DNA from: G965222505 sp965222505
Lineage (GTDB): Bacteria; Bacteroidota; Rhodothermia; Rhodothermales; DATKEJ01
Reading direction: 5' to 3'
DNA length: 64,000 nucleotides
Assembly (NCBI GenBank): GCA_965222505.1
Contig: OZ244956.1
Coordinates: 1,860,001-1,924,000, forward strand
The notes below the pieces were generated by a model. The model had not been told where the DNA came from and did no database searches. It saw only the letters and a program-made list of their open reading frames with translations. Position 1 is the first letter of the stretch. Every line of letters begins with the position of its first letter. The translations under genes and the position numbers were made by a program. Shown piece after piece: positions 7,719 through 16,776 of the stretch.

Positions 7719-10558
7719 CCAACGGTTTTATTCGGCCAGGTCCGATACAGGGCATCGAGCCGATCCCGCGCTTCAACCACCCGCCGATGTTCGGCCCCGA
7801 AGTGGGCTTCCAGGGTTGAGACGGCAGCCTGCAAGACCTGTTCGGCCTGCTCGTATTGCCTCAATTCCGTCAGGCAGGCCCCCAACAAACTCTGCGCCGA
7901 GCCGATGTGCCAGTCGTCCGACGGCAGGTGGGTTTGCCGAATCTCTACGCCTTCGGTTAAAAACGGGAGCGCCCGCTGTGGGTCCTGCTTATCGACCAAC
8001 CACATTTTCCCTACGGCAACCAGGGCCCCGGAGAGTTTGGCGTGCTTTAAGGACATCGAATGCCGATACACTTCAATGGCGGACTCATATTCGGGAATGG
8101 CCGCATCAATATCCCCTTTCTGACGAAGGAGAATCGCCAGGTTATGCATGCCGAGGGCTACATCAGGATGTTTTTCTCCAAAGGCCCCTTTCCAAATCTT
8201 GATGGCCTGACGGTACATCGGTTCGGCAGCCTGAAATTCTCCCTTTTCTTTAAGCAGAAGTGCCAGGTTGTTCAGGCTGGTTGCCAACCGTTCATGTGTA
8301 TCACCAAGCTGATCTTTTTCAATGTCCAATACTTCTCTGAACAACTGCTCGGCCCTGGGAATGTCTCCTTTTTCCTGCACGACCAGCGCCAGATTGTTCA
8401 GTGTGGTTGCAACACTCAAGTGTTGATTCCCCAGGTGTTCCTTTTTGATGGCCAATGCTTCGGTGAGCAATCGCTCGGCATCATCGTACCTTTGCGTATC
8501 CCACAACAATCCACCAAAGCTGTCGAGGGTATACGCCACACGTACATTCTTTTCGCCCAACCGTAAACGTTGCACCACCAACGCTTCATTGAAGAGTTGT
8601 TCTGCTTCCTCGTATTGGCCGCGGTGCACCTGAATGGTAGCAAGAAGGCGCTTGCTATCGGCCACCTCTACATGACGCGGCCCATTCAGCAACATCCGGA
8701 TCTGGAGTGCTTCCCTGCACAATGAATCGGCCTCATGAAACCGGGCATTATCTCGGAGCGAGACAGCCCAATCGTGCAAGTTTCGCGCCACATCTACATG
8801 TTCATGCCCGAAATGCTGAAGGTGTAGCCCGTACGCTTTCCCGTACAATGAATCTGCTATGCGATAGTTGCCTTTTGCATGGTGTGCCAGGGCCATGTAG
8901 TGGATACTCTTTGCAAAGCCCTGAATCTGGTTGGTCTCGGCTTCCTGTTGCGCCCGGAAAGCCTGTTGGCTGGTCTCCAGGGCTTTATCAAACAGGCCCA
9001 GTTTTTCATAGAGCGAACTCAGCATGTTCAGCATCCGTGCTTGCCGCTCCGGCTGCGTCTTGAGTTGTGCGAGGGCTTCCTCCCACCCCCGATCCAGCAA
9101 CTGCTCGGCGGTAACCAGTGTAGCCTCTCCTGCCCGTTCAGGATCATACAATTCAAACATGCTCTGAATGTATCCTAACACATCTTCGGCATGATCCCGC
9201 TCGGCGAGTACGTTTTGTTGCTCCTGCCGAAGTTGGGTGTCCTTGATTAAAATCGTAGAGACTGAAATGATGCCAAACAGTATGGCAAGAACGCCCACGC
9301 CCACACCCACACGATGCCGATACACAAACTTGCGCACCCGATACCCAAAGGTATCTTTTTGCGCAAAAACAGGCAGACCGCCGAGGTACCGGTTCAGGTC
9401 ATCGGCAAACTGTTCTGTGGAGCCGTACCGCCGATCAGCCCCTTTGCGCAAGGCCATCAATACCATGGTATCAAGGTCCCCGCGCAATTTGCGTTGAAGC
9501 CGCTCCGGTGTGGTATTTCGATCCCGGCCTACGGTCTCAGGATCGGTCCATTGCCCTTTCTCCAGGGGCACAGACGGCATATAGCCAATGGTGGCACTGG
9601 GCGCTTTCGGAATAACCTCACAAATGACCCGCTCCATTTCGTAGCGGGGTTGCTTGGGCACGTGATAGGGGTCTTGCCCTGTCAAGAGGCGATACAGAAT
9701 GACGCCGAGCGAATAGACATCGGTGGCCGTCGTGACCGGCTTTCCCCGAATCTGTTCCGGACTGGCGTATTCCGGCGTCATGAGTTGATCACGGGTGACC
9801 GTACGTTCCTCAATACGCGTATCGGATTCTATCAGCTTGGCAATGCCGAAGTCCAGCAGTTTGGGTTCACCCTCGGCGTTGACCATGATGTTGCTGGGCT
9901 TGAGGTCCCGGTGGACGATCAGGTTCTGGTGCGCATAGTGGACAGCCCGGCACACGCGGGTAAACAGGCGCAGACGTGCCTCAATGGAAAGGCGATGGGT
10001 ATTACAGTACGTGTCAATGGGAACCCCTTCAACATACTCCATGACGAGGTAGGGAGCCCCTTCTTCCGTGATGCCGCCATCATAAAGCTGGGCAATGTTG
10101 GGATGGTTCAACCGGGCCAGAATTTCCCGTTCGCTCTTGAACCGTTTCAGCCGTTCCGGCTCTCCGGTAAACCGGATGACCTTGATGGCGACCCGTTTGT
10201 GAAACAGTTCATCATCCCGTTCCGCCAGGTAAACGGCACCCATGCCGCCTACACCTATCTTTTCGATAACCCGATAGGCCCCGAGCCGCCGATTCGCCAG
10301 GTCAACGGCTTCCGGAACGTCGTTACCATCCTTTTCATGCAGCGCAGGAAGGCGCACAGGCGCTTGAGCGAGGAAGGTACCCTCCTCCTCATAGGCCCCG
10401 AGCAACGCCAATACTTCCTGCTTCAGCACGACGTTTCCGTTGCACCGCTCTGTCAGAAACTGGTGCCGTTTTTCGGCAGGTTGCTCAAGAACCTCGGCAA
10501 AAATGGTCTTGAGAACACCCCAATCTTCCATAGCCGAGCTCGCGTGTATATAGGGCAC
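7715..10558 (-). CDS. Ser/Thr protein kinase with C-terminal TPR repeats (copy 1)
   Basis: Membrane-spanning Hanks-type kinase. After an 85-residue leader the kinase domain shows the glycine loop GVGGMGAVY (102-110), Lys126 of VAIK, catalytic HRDLKPSN with Asp218, DFG at Asp236 and the APE-like SPEQ at 266-269, so it looks catalytically intact. A transmembrane helix lies at about 416-438. The remainder (about 540-930) is some ten TPR units with 42-residue spacing, of the NB-ARC/kinesin-light-chain type (NNLALVVQEKGD and similar). The TPR part may sit outside the cytoplasm as a sensor. The stop codon lies in the inverted repeat of the element at 7498-7718. The start could also be the ATG at 10531. 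It is a paralogue of the kinase at 11302-14127. Confidence 0.93.
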   Translation of the reverse strand: MPYIHASSAMEDWGVLKTIFAEVLEQPAEKRHQFLTERCNGNVVLKQEVLALLGAYEEEGTFLAQAPVRLPALHEKDGNDVPEAVDLANRRLGAYRVIEKIGVGGMGAVYLAERDDELFHKRVAIKVIRFTGEPERLKRFKSEREILARLNHPNIAQLYDGGITEEGAPYLVMEYVEGVPIDTYCNTHRLSIEARLRLFTRVCRAVHYAHQNLIVHRDLKPSNIMVNAEGEPKLLDFGIAKLIESDTRIEERTVTRDQLMTPEYASPEQIRGKPVTTATDVYSLGVILYRLLTGQDPYHVPKQPRYEMERVICEVIPKAPSATIGYMPSVPLEKGQWTDPETVGRDRNTTPERLQRKLRGDLDTMVLMALRKGADRRYGSTEQFADDLNRYLGGLPVFAQKDTFGYRVRKFVYRHRVGVGVGVLAILFGIISVSTILIKDTQLRQEQQNVLAERDHAEDVLGYIQSMFELYDPERAGEATLVTAEQLLDRGWEEALAQLKTQPERQARMLNMLSSLYEKLGLFDKALETSQQAFRAQQEAETNQIQGFAKSIHYMALAHHAKGNYRIADSLYGKAYGLHLQHFGHEHVDVARNLHDWAVSLRDNARFHEADSLCREALQIRMLLNGPRHVEVADSKRLLATIQVHRGQYEEAEQLFNEALVVQRLRLGEKNVRVAYTLDSFGGLLWDTQRYDDAERLLTEALAIKKEHLGNQHLSVATTLNNLALVVQEKGDIPRAEQLFREVLDIEKDQLGDTHERLATSLNNLALLLKEKGEFQAAEPMYRQAIKIWKGAFGEKHPDVALGMHNLAILLRQKGDIDAAIPEYESAIEVYRHSMSLKHAKLSGALVAVGKMWLVDKQDPQRALPFLTEGVEIRQTHLPSDDWHIGSAQSLLGACLTELRQYEQAEQVLQAAVSTLEAHFGAEHRRVVEARDRLDALYRTWPNKTVG

Positions 10559-10632
10559 ACGTTAATGCTTTCACATTGCCGGATACAATGGAAGGCGTTG
10601 TACGGCTACGTGTTAGGCTTGATCCGATTCTG

Positions 10633-10664
10633 ACGATACACCCACAATGTTTGGGGGGTATCGT
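10633..10664. other. Hairpin between small lipoprotein gene and kinase copy 1
   Basis: ACGATAC (10633-10639) pairs perfectly with GTATCGT (10658-10664), and the stem extends inward by three G-C pairs after one mismatch. There is no T-run on either side, so it is more likely an RNA processing or attenuation structure than a simple terminator. Confidence 0.5.
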
Positions 10665-10678
10665 ACTTAATCCGTCCT

Positions 10679-10750
10679 GTTACGCCGTCTTGGCCCATTC
10701 GACATGGTCGAACTGTACAAGATCAACGGCAAGCGGCGTACCTTCAGTTA
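10679..10750. repeat. 72-bp dispersed repeat, copy 1
   Basis: Matches 32137-32208 at about 61 of 72 positions with no gaps. It contains a perfect internal dyad TTCGAC-atg-GTCGAA, and its ends are partly inverted (GTTACGCC and GGCGTAcC). It overlaps the stop codon of the small lipoprotein gene. Confidence 0.75.
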
Positions 10751-10909
10751 ATCATCGTCACTATCGGACCCGTTCTTTTTCTCGTCTTCGTTTTGCGGCA
10801 TGTAAACTTCGGTGGCCTCATCATCATCGACAGACACAACAGCGCTGCAACCGGCAACGGTTCCCATCATCATAGCGGCAAAGGCGAGGCTAAGTACAAA
10901 GCGTTTCAT
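10748..10909 (-). CDS. Small acidic lipoprotein (53 aa)
   Basis: I do not recognise a family. The ATG at 10909 is chosen over an upstream in-frame ATG because a good Shine-Dalgarno (GGAGAG) sits 7 bp before it and because the product then starts with a textbook lipoprotein signal: MKRFVLSL, a hydrophobic core, and lipobox VAGC with Cys21. The mature part is only about 33 residues and very acidic (DDDEATEV, ending DSDDD). It precedes kinase copy 1 on the same strand, with 190 bp holding a hairpin and a repeat in between. A small exported protein also precedes kinase copy 2. A role as a ligand or modulator of the kinase is inference only. Confidence 0.7.
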   Translation of the reverse strand: MKRFVLSLAFAAMMMGTVAGCSAVVSVDDDEATEVYMPQNEDEKKNGSDSDDD

Positions 10910-11301
10910 AGAAACTCTCCAAGTGGTTTGGTGTGTGGTGGTTAACATCGCCGAGGCGCTGGCGATGTTCTTTCTGGTGACAAACAATGTGTAACGAATA
11001 GTGATTATTAAACATAGTTATATAACCACACCTTATTTACACAAAATTCGATATTATTATAGTGCTTTTTTATAATTTATGCTATATTATTGTTGGTTTT
11101 CACTTTATTTACATATTCATTGGAAATCGGTGTTTGACCCCTAAGTTTAATACACAAAACACTTAATTCATATCTCTAGTGTTTGGATTGACGGGGAATT
11201 TTTCTACTGTCGAGGTAAACGGGGCCGAAAAATCTGCCCCTGTTTCTTATGGGCGCCGTGAACGCTGGCCGGGGGAATTTGGCCTCAGCTTGGGTATGCC
11301 G
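10910..11301. other. AT-rich intergenic region upstream of the small lipoprotein gene
   Basis: Between kinase copy 2 (stop at 11302) and the lipoprotein start. Bases 10995-11170 are strikingly AT-rich against GC-rich neighbours and likely hold the lipoprotein promoter. A GGGGC/GCCCC hairpin at 11221-11240 could be a weak terminator for kinase copy 2. No gene was seen. Confidence 0.5.
10944..10969 (-). promoter_or_regulatory. Leader hairpin of the small lipoprotein gene
   Basis: AACATCGCC (10944-10952) and GGCGATGTT (10961-10969) form a perfect 9-bp stem with an 8-nt loop. The hairpin lies 34 bp upstream of the start codon, probably in the 5' UTR. There is no T-run, so it is not a terminator. 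Confidence 0.55.
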
Positions 11302-14127
11302 TTATGAGTGCCAGACGGCGTATAGCGCATCCAGGCGGCGACGGGCATCTACGGTTTTGGTGTCAGTTTCTCCTAACGCAGTTTGCAAGGTTTCATACCC
11401 CGAACGGAGCATCACCTCGGCGTCTTGATATTTTTGTAATTGGACCAGGCAGGCCCCCAGTTGACTCTGCAAGGAGGCAATCCGCCAATGACCAGGTTCA
11501 AGGTGAGCCTGCCGGACATCCAGGGCTCTTCGGAATAACGGCTCAGCTGCATCGGGCCGGCCGTCCTGGACGTGAAGCTTGGCGAGCCCTAACAGGGCAC
11601 CGGCCAAACCGGTGTGGCGCTGCGGCATGGCTTTTTCATAGATACGTATTGCCGCCTCATATTGTTCGGCAGCAGTCTCATACTGTTTCAGGTCCCGCAG
11701 CAACATGGCGAGGTTATGCATGCCGACGGCAACATCGGGATGGTCTGGCCCCAGCGTTTTTTTCCAGATTGCAATGGCCTCCTCATACAATGGCCGGGCA
11801 TCTTCCCGCGCCCCTTTCTGACGGAGCAGGTAGGCGACGTTGTTCAAACTCGTGGCCACCACCCGGTGGTTATCCCCGAAGTACTGTTTCCGGATCATGA
11901 GCGCCTGCCGGTATAACATCTCGGCCTGGTCCAGGTCACCCTGTTCTCGGAGTAACCGGGCATAATTGTTCAGACTCGTCGCCACACTGGGGTGTTCACG
12001 GCCCAGCGTCTCCTGTTCAATTTTCAGGGCTTCCTGCATGTAGGTTTCGGCCTGCTCAAACCGGCCCTGCCCCTGGTATAGTACCGCCAGATTGTTCAGC
12101 GTGGAGGCCACTTTGAGGTGCCGCCGCCCCAGAACTGTGCGCCGGATCTCCAGCGCATCCAACAGCAAGGTCTCCGTCGTCTCATAATCTCCTGATTCCT
12201 GAATGATCAGCGCCAGCAGATTCATACTTTCGCCGATTTCTTCATGCCGGCCCCGGCTCAGTTGGGCCCGTCGAATGCGCAGCGCCTCACGGCATAAAAT
12301 TTCGGCTTCCTCCAAGTCATCCTGGTCATAGAGCAACGAAGCCAGGTCGTTCATGCTCTCGGCCACATCCAGATGCTCCGGTCCCAAAACGCGCAACCGC
12401 ACATTCAGGGCCTGCCGATACCGGGCCTCCGCCTGGTCATAATTGCCCCAGGCATGATAAGAAGATGCCAAAAACTGATAACTTTCAGCCAGACCAGCAT
12501 CTTCGGAAGCGCGATCCTGCCGCCGCATCTGAAGCGCCAGGTCGTTTACCTCAATGGCCCGCCGATACCACCCCCGCTTTTCATACAACGAGCCGAGCCG
12601 GTTCAAAATGGTGGCCAGGCGATCAGGCTGGTCCTTGAACTGTACCTGGGCATTGCGCAACCCAGTATCCAACAACTGCCGCACTGTGATCGTCGAATCC
12701 CCAATCTGCTCCGGATCAGAAATGTCGAACAGGCTTTGCATGTAGCTGTTGGCGGCATCGGTCTCTGCCAGTTGCCGGGTCAGTTGGCGCGACTGCATGA
12801 CGATGGTCACTACAGCCGTCAATGCAAATGCGGCGATTACTGCGGCCAAGACTACGCCCATTTGATGCCGCTTGACGAACTTGTGGACCCGGTAAGACAC
12901 TGTATCCCGTCGGGCCGTAACAGGTCGTCCCTTAAGGTACCGATCCACATCCTGTGCAAACTCGGCTACCGAACCATATCGGCGTGCGGGCACTTTGCGG
13001 AGGGCCGTCAGCACCACGGTATCCAGATCCCCGGCCAGTTGCCGCTGTAACCGTTCAGTAGGCATGCTTCGGGCCGTGCTGATTTCAGCTACCGACTGTC
13101 GGGTTTCGGTTCCATCGCTGTGCTTGTGTACCATGGGCTCGGCCACCACAACGCTGGGCTTGCGCGGCGGTTGCTCACAAATGGCCCGTTCCACCTCAAA
13201 CAAACTGTTGGTTTCTACCTGATACGGACTGTGCCCCGTCAGCAAGCGAAAGAGCACCATGCCCAGTCCATACACATCCGTGGCGGTCGTGATAACTCCG
13301 CCCTGTATCTGCTCGGGGCTTGCGTAGCCCGGCGTCATCATGCGGTCTCGGGTGCGCGTGCGCGCCTCCTCCCCTTCATCGGCCCCAAGGAGTTTGGCAA
13401 TCCCGAAATCCAGCAACTTGGGTTCCCCTTCAGCCGTCACCCAGATGTTGCCAGGCTTGAGGTCTCGGTGGACCACCAGGTTCTGATGTGCATACCGCAC
13501 AGCGGCGCAGACTTTGGCGAACAGCCGCAACCGTTTGGTCAGGGAGAGTTGATGGGCATCGCAGTACGTATCAATGGCCTCCCCTTTGACGTATTCCATT
13601 ACGAGGTAAGGCACACCCTCTTCGGTTACCCCCCCGTCGTAGAGTTGGGCAATGTTGGGATGGTTCAGGCCGGCCAGAATTTTTTGCTCTCGTTGGAAAC
13701 GGTGGTGCTGCCGGGTATGATGCGTGGCACGTAAGATCTTAATGGCCACCTGCTTCCGGAACAAATCGTCATCGCGCTCGGCCAAGTAAACCACCCCCAT
13801 GCCGCCTTCCCCCACCCGGCGCAACAGCCGATACACCCCCAACCGCTTGCCAGACCAATCCTCATCCTGTACACCCTCTTGCGGAAGCATCTCCAACGCA
13901 CCCACCTGGCCAGCCGCAGTCTCCAGAAAATGCTGTGAAGCGCCATAGGCTTGCAGGAGCCCATACACCTCATCCCGCAATGCCCGGTCATGCAGACACC
14001 GGGCTTCAACGAACGCTTCGCGATCGTTGATGGGCACAGACAACGCAGCCGCGAATAGGTCTTTGACCTGCGCCCAGCGTTCTGCCTGCGGAGAGGTGAG
14101 GGTTTCCCCCATGCCTGTAGCCTCCAA
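11302..14127 (-). CDS. Ser/Thr protein kinase with C-terminal TPR repeats (copy 2)
   Basis: Paralogue of the kinase at 7715-10558 with the same architecture and length (941 residues). The kinase domain has glycine loop GEGGMGVVY (106-114), Lys130 in VAIK, HRDLKPGN with Asp222, DFG at Asp240 and an SPEQ segment, all intact. One transmembrane helix (about residues 420-440) separates it from some ten TPR units of the form NNLAVLYQGQGRFEQAE. It probably phosphorylates unknown cytoplasmic partners in response to what the TPR domain binds. The preceding same-strand gene again encodes a small exported acidic protein, but here a strong terminator lies between them. The start could also be ATG at 14112. 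Confidence 0.93.
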   Translation of the reverse strand: MEATGMGETLTSPQAERWAQVKDLFAAALSVPINDREAFVEARCLHDRALRDEVYGLLQAYGASQHFLETAAGQVGALEMLPQEGVQDEDWSGKRLGVYRLLRRVGEGGMGVVYLAERDDDLFRKQVAIKILRATHHTRQHHRFQREQKILAGLNHPNIAQLYDGGVTEEGVPYLVMEYVKGEAIDTYCDAHQLSLTKRLRLFAKVCAAVRYAHQNLVVHRDLKPGNIWVTAEGEPKLLDFGIAKLLGADEGEEARTRTRDRMMTPGYASPEQIQGGVITTATDVYGLGMVLFRLLTGHSPYQVETNSLFEVERAICEQPPRKPSVVVAEPMVHKHSDGTETRQSVAEISTARSMPTERLQRQLAGDLDTVVLTALRKVPARRYGSVAEFAQDVDRYLKGRPVTARRDTVSYRVHKFVKRHQMGVVLAAVIAAFALTAVVTIVMQSRQLTRQLAETDAANSYMQSLFDISDPEQIGDSTITVRQLLDTGLRNAQVQFKDQPDRLATILNRLGSLYEKRGWYRRAIEVNDLALQMRRQDRASEDAGLAESYQFLASSYHAWGNYDQAEARYRQALNVRLRVLGPEHLDVAESMNDLASLLYDQDDLEEAEILCREALRIRRAQLSRGRHEEIGESMNLLALIIQESGDYETTETLLLDALEIRRTVLGRRHLKVASTLNNLAVLYQGQGRFEQAETYMQEALKIEQETLGREHPSVATSLNNYARLLREQGDLDQAEMLYRQALMIRKQYFGDNHRVVATSLNNVAYLLRQKGAREDARPLYEEAIAIWKKTLGPDHPDVAVGMHNLAMLLRDLKQYETAAEQYEAAIRIYEKAMPQRHTGLAGALLGLAKLHVQDGRPDAAEPLFRRALDVRQAHLEPGHWRIASLQSQLGACLVQLQKYQDAEVMLRSGYETLQTALGETDTKTVDARRRLDALYAVWHS

Positions 14128-14241
14128 TGGATGTAAGATGCAGCTCCGTTCCAGCGGTACTGCACCCCGCTTGCCTTAGTGGGTGTAAATGTGCGCGTGT
14201 GTGGTATTGATTGCGTCTAAAAAATACCCGACACTTCCAAT

Positions 14242-14280
14242 AAAAACAAGCGCCCCACACGAGATTCACCCGTGTGGGGC
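14242..14280 (-). terminator. Rho-independent terminator after the small exported protein gene
   Basis: GCCCCACACG (14252-14261) and CGTGTGGGGC (14271-14280) form a perfect 10-bp stem with a 9-nt loop. On the minus strand it is followed by a T-rich tail (CTTGTTTTTA). It would end transcription from 14630 before kinase copy 2. Confidence 0.85.
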
Positions 14281-14420
14281 ACTGCGGTCAAGTGACCGTC
14301 ATTCCCAACAACATCTTTTTGGAGGCAATTCGTCGTAGGCTACGAAGTTTGGAGGCTTAATGTAGCGCCTACTTTAGAGACGAGACGAACGGGATGTTGA
14401 ACCGTTCAATTTCAGTAATT

Positions 14421-14630
14421 TCAGGAGTCCTCATCGGCGGTTTCAGCGCCGGTGTCGTACTTGCCTTTATCAGCGATGAGCTTGATAACGTCCTCATCTT
14501 GTGTATCCGGCGGGACCGTGTAGGCCATGGACACACTATACAGGGCAACCGACAGAACCAGGACAAAAGCACTCAGGATACCGATGGCACGGGACCGTGA
14601 GGCAAATAAACGCTTGATGTTCGATTTCAT
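14421..14630 (-). CDS. Small exported or membrane-anchored acidic protein (69 aa)
   Basis: No family recognised. The ATG at 14630 is preferred over in-frame upstream ATGs because GAGGT stands 7-8 bp before it and the product then begins MKSNIKRLFASRSR followed by a 20-residue hydrophobic segment (about 17-36). This is a signal peptide or anchor, with SMAYT as a possible cleavage region. The remaining 33 residues are acidic (DTQDEDV, ending TADEDS) and have no cysteine. It precedes kinase copy 2 and resembles in plan the small lipoprotein before kinase copy 1. The upstream region is extremely AT-rich. Confidence 0.6.
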   Translation of the reverse strand: MKSNIKRLFASRSRAIGILSAFVLVLSVALYSVSMAYTVPPDTQDEDVIKLIADKGKYDTGAETADEDS

Positions 14631-14981
14631 GATGTACCTCGCTTTGTTCTCAACGTGACTGTGCTGCTTGTTTATTCCCTTCCACAAACGGCATACCAAA
14701 AACGACGGGCGCAACGCAACGATGGCGTTTTCAGTCGTAACATATATATATCTATATTCTATTAATTTTAATATATATAATTACTTATAGTGTAATTTTC
14801 ATTTTTTTATGCAAGGGGACGACCGTCCTGGGCCTTATTTCTTGACCCGGCCATCAAACCCGAAACTATTTGTAGGAATCTCTCGTTTTGAGAAAAGCCT
14901 TCTCGTTTTGAGAGCCTTGGCCGTGAGACACGGCCTGCTCGGGTTACCATCCTGATTCTACTTTCATTCTGCCGCAAACCG
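14631..14981. other. Divergent intergenic region with AT-rich block
   Basis: 351 bp between the small exported protein (minus) and the TPR lipoprotein (plus). Bases 14738-14812 are almost pure A/T (repeated ATAT) and probably contain the minus-strand promoter. Bases 14881-14935 hold twin dyads and a hairpin, described separately. No coding sequence was seen. Confidence 0.55.
14881..14935 (+). promoter_or_regulatory. Twin 13-bp dyads plus hairpin before the envelope operon
   Basis: TCTCGTTTTGAGA occurs exactly twice (14881-14893 and 14901-14913). Each copy is a dyad, and the spacing is 20 bp start to start, about two helical turns. Immediately after is a perfect hairpin GGCCGTG-aga-CACGGCC (14919-14935). 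The position 50-100 bp before the TPR lipoprotein gene suits a paired operator. Confidence 0.6.
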
Positions 14982-16775
14982 ATGTATGCCGAGCCAACGA
15001 AGCGTATGAACCTGAGGGGTGTGACGGCCTTCTGGCTCTGCATCATGATGGCCCTCACCGGCTGCGCGACGACGCTCGCCCCGCACGGTGGCTCCGTGTC
15101 CGTTTCCTCCTATCTGCGCAAAAAACCGATCCCGGCCCGGCTGGATACGACCGCTATCATCCGGGCACAGCAATTGTTCATCCGAGGGATGACCCACACT
15201 TTGCTTAAAGACCCCGAGCAAGCCGTTGCCCTGTTTAAGGAAGCCCTCAACCTGATTCCGGATCAACCGGCCATCCTGTCTGCCCTGGCCGATGCCTATG
15301 ACGAGATGGATGAAGGGCAAACGGCGCTTTTCTATATGACACAGGCCCAAAAACTGGCACCGGGAAACCGGGACTACGCACTACAACTGGCAGGCTTATA
15401 TGCCCGTACCGGTGCGCTTGAATCCGCCGTGACCACTTATAAAACCCTGCTCACACACTACCCGAACGATTTTGATGCGCGGTTTGCGTTGGCACAGATG
15501 CAAACCAACCTGAACCGGTTGGAAACGGCCCTGCAAACCTACCGAACCCTGCTCGAACGCCACGGCGAAAACCTGCATGTTCGGTACCAGATGCTTCAAC
15601 TCTACAACCAAATGGGCGAAGGCACCGGCCTGCTGGAAACCCTGCAGGCCATGACCACCCTCGACACCGGCAATACCGAATTACGCCGAATGCTCGGCCA
15701 GACCTACGCCCGCCTTGATCAACCCGAAGCCGCCCGCGACGTATTCCGTGCCCTACTGGATGAGGAACCCGGTGACCTTGAAACCGCTGTCATGTTGGCC
15801 GAGGTCTACCGCACACTGGGCCAAGCCACCCAGGCAGAAGCCCTCGTCCAACAAAGCCTGCAAGCGGAAGGGGGTGACCCCCAAGCCCGACTCGCCCAGG
15901 CCACAACCTTCTATCGGCAACATCCGCATGATGCTGCTGCACGGGAAACCGTATCGGTACTCGCCGAAGCTGTGCTCCAACAAACGCCGGATCATGTCGA
16001 TGCCTTGTTTATTCTAGGTGAGTTACGGTATCAGTCGGGGGCCTATGCCGAAGCCGGCTCTCTGTTGAGCCGCGCCCTTGAACAACAACCCGGCCGCCTC
16101 GAAGGATGGGAACAAGCCGCCGCAGCCTACCTGCAAGCCGGGCAACCGGATCGCACCCTCGACCTGGCCGATGAAGGACTTCTCCTCTTCCCAGGTCAAT
16201 ATGCCCTCCTCCGCCTGGCCGCCTATGCGGCTACGGAGTTGAACCTGAACCGACAAGCCGAAGGGTATGCCCAGGAAGCCCTGACCCTGTTGCGCGAAGA
16301 ACAACCCGATGCCCCAGAACCCCAGGCCGACCTCCTGGCCCTGATGGGTTTACTCTATGCCCGCCAGAACCAGCCCGCCGCATCGGACAGCGCCTATGCT
16401 GCCGCCCTGGACCTGCACGATGCCCAACCCCTCGCCCTGAACAACTATGCCTATAGCCTGGCCCAACGAGAGAAATCCCTGGATGAAGCCCGGCGTATGG
16501 CACAGCGGGCCGTAGCCCAAGAACCCGAGAATGCGTCTTTCCTGGACACCCTTGGCTGGATCTATTTCAAACTCGCACAGTACGACGAGGCGGAAAAATG
16601 GCTACGCAAAGCGCTCGAAACGGACCAGGCCGGTGCAGCCGCACACGAACACTACGGCGACGTACAATACCACCTAGGTAAACCCGATGAAGCCCTGCGC
16701 TACTGGCAACTAGCCTTGGACCTCAACCCCGATAGCGCAACCCTCCCGGAAAAGATACAAGGACGGCACCCGTAA
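14982..16775 (+). CDS. TPR-repeat outer-envelope lipoprotein
   Basis: The 597-residue product starts with a lipoprotein signal (hydrophobic core, lipobox LTGC with Cys28). The ATG at 15006 is an equally good start and would give a shorter signal. The rest, from about residue 60 to the end, is a chain of TPR units (for example ALADAYDEMDEGQTALFYM and a clear last unit AAAHEHYGDVQYHLGKPDEA). It should act as a scaffold in the periplasm. It is followed after 1 bp by a DUF4292 lipoprotein and then an EnvC-like protein, a gene order I know from Bacteroidota. A role in cell-wall or outer-membrane biogenesis is inferred from that context. Confidence 0.88.
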   Translation: MYAEPTKRMNLRGVTAFWLCIMMALTGCATTLAPHGGSVSVSSYLRKKPIPARLDTTAIIRAQQLFIRGMTHTLLKDPEQAVALFKEALNLIPDQPAILSALADAYDEMDEGQTALFYMTQAQKLAPGNRDYALQLAGLYARTGALESAVTTYKTLLTHYPNDFDARFALAQMQTNLNRLETALQTYRTLLERHGENLHVRYQMLQLYNQMGEGTGLLETLQAMTTLDTGNTELRRMLGQTYARLDQPEAARDVFRALLDEEPGDLETAVMLAEVYRTLGQATQAEALVQQSLQAEGGDPQARLAQATTFYRQHPHDAAARETVSVLAEAVLQQTPDHVDALFILGELRYQSGAYAEAGSLLSRALEQQPGRLEGWEQAAAAYLQAGQPDRTLDLADEGLLLFPGQYALLRLAAYAATELNLNRQAEGYAQEALTLLREEQPDAPEPQADLLALMGLLYARQNQPAASDSAYAAALDLHDAQPLALNNYAYSLAQREKSLDEARRMAQRAVAQEPENASFLDTLGWIYFKLAQYDEAEKWLRKALETDQAGAAAHEHYGDVQYHLGKPDEALRYWQLALDLNPDSATLPEKIQGRHP

Positions 16776-16776
16776 G

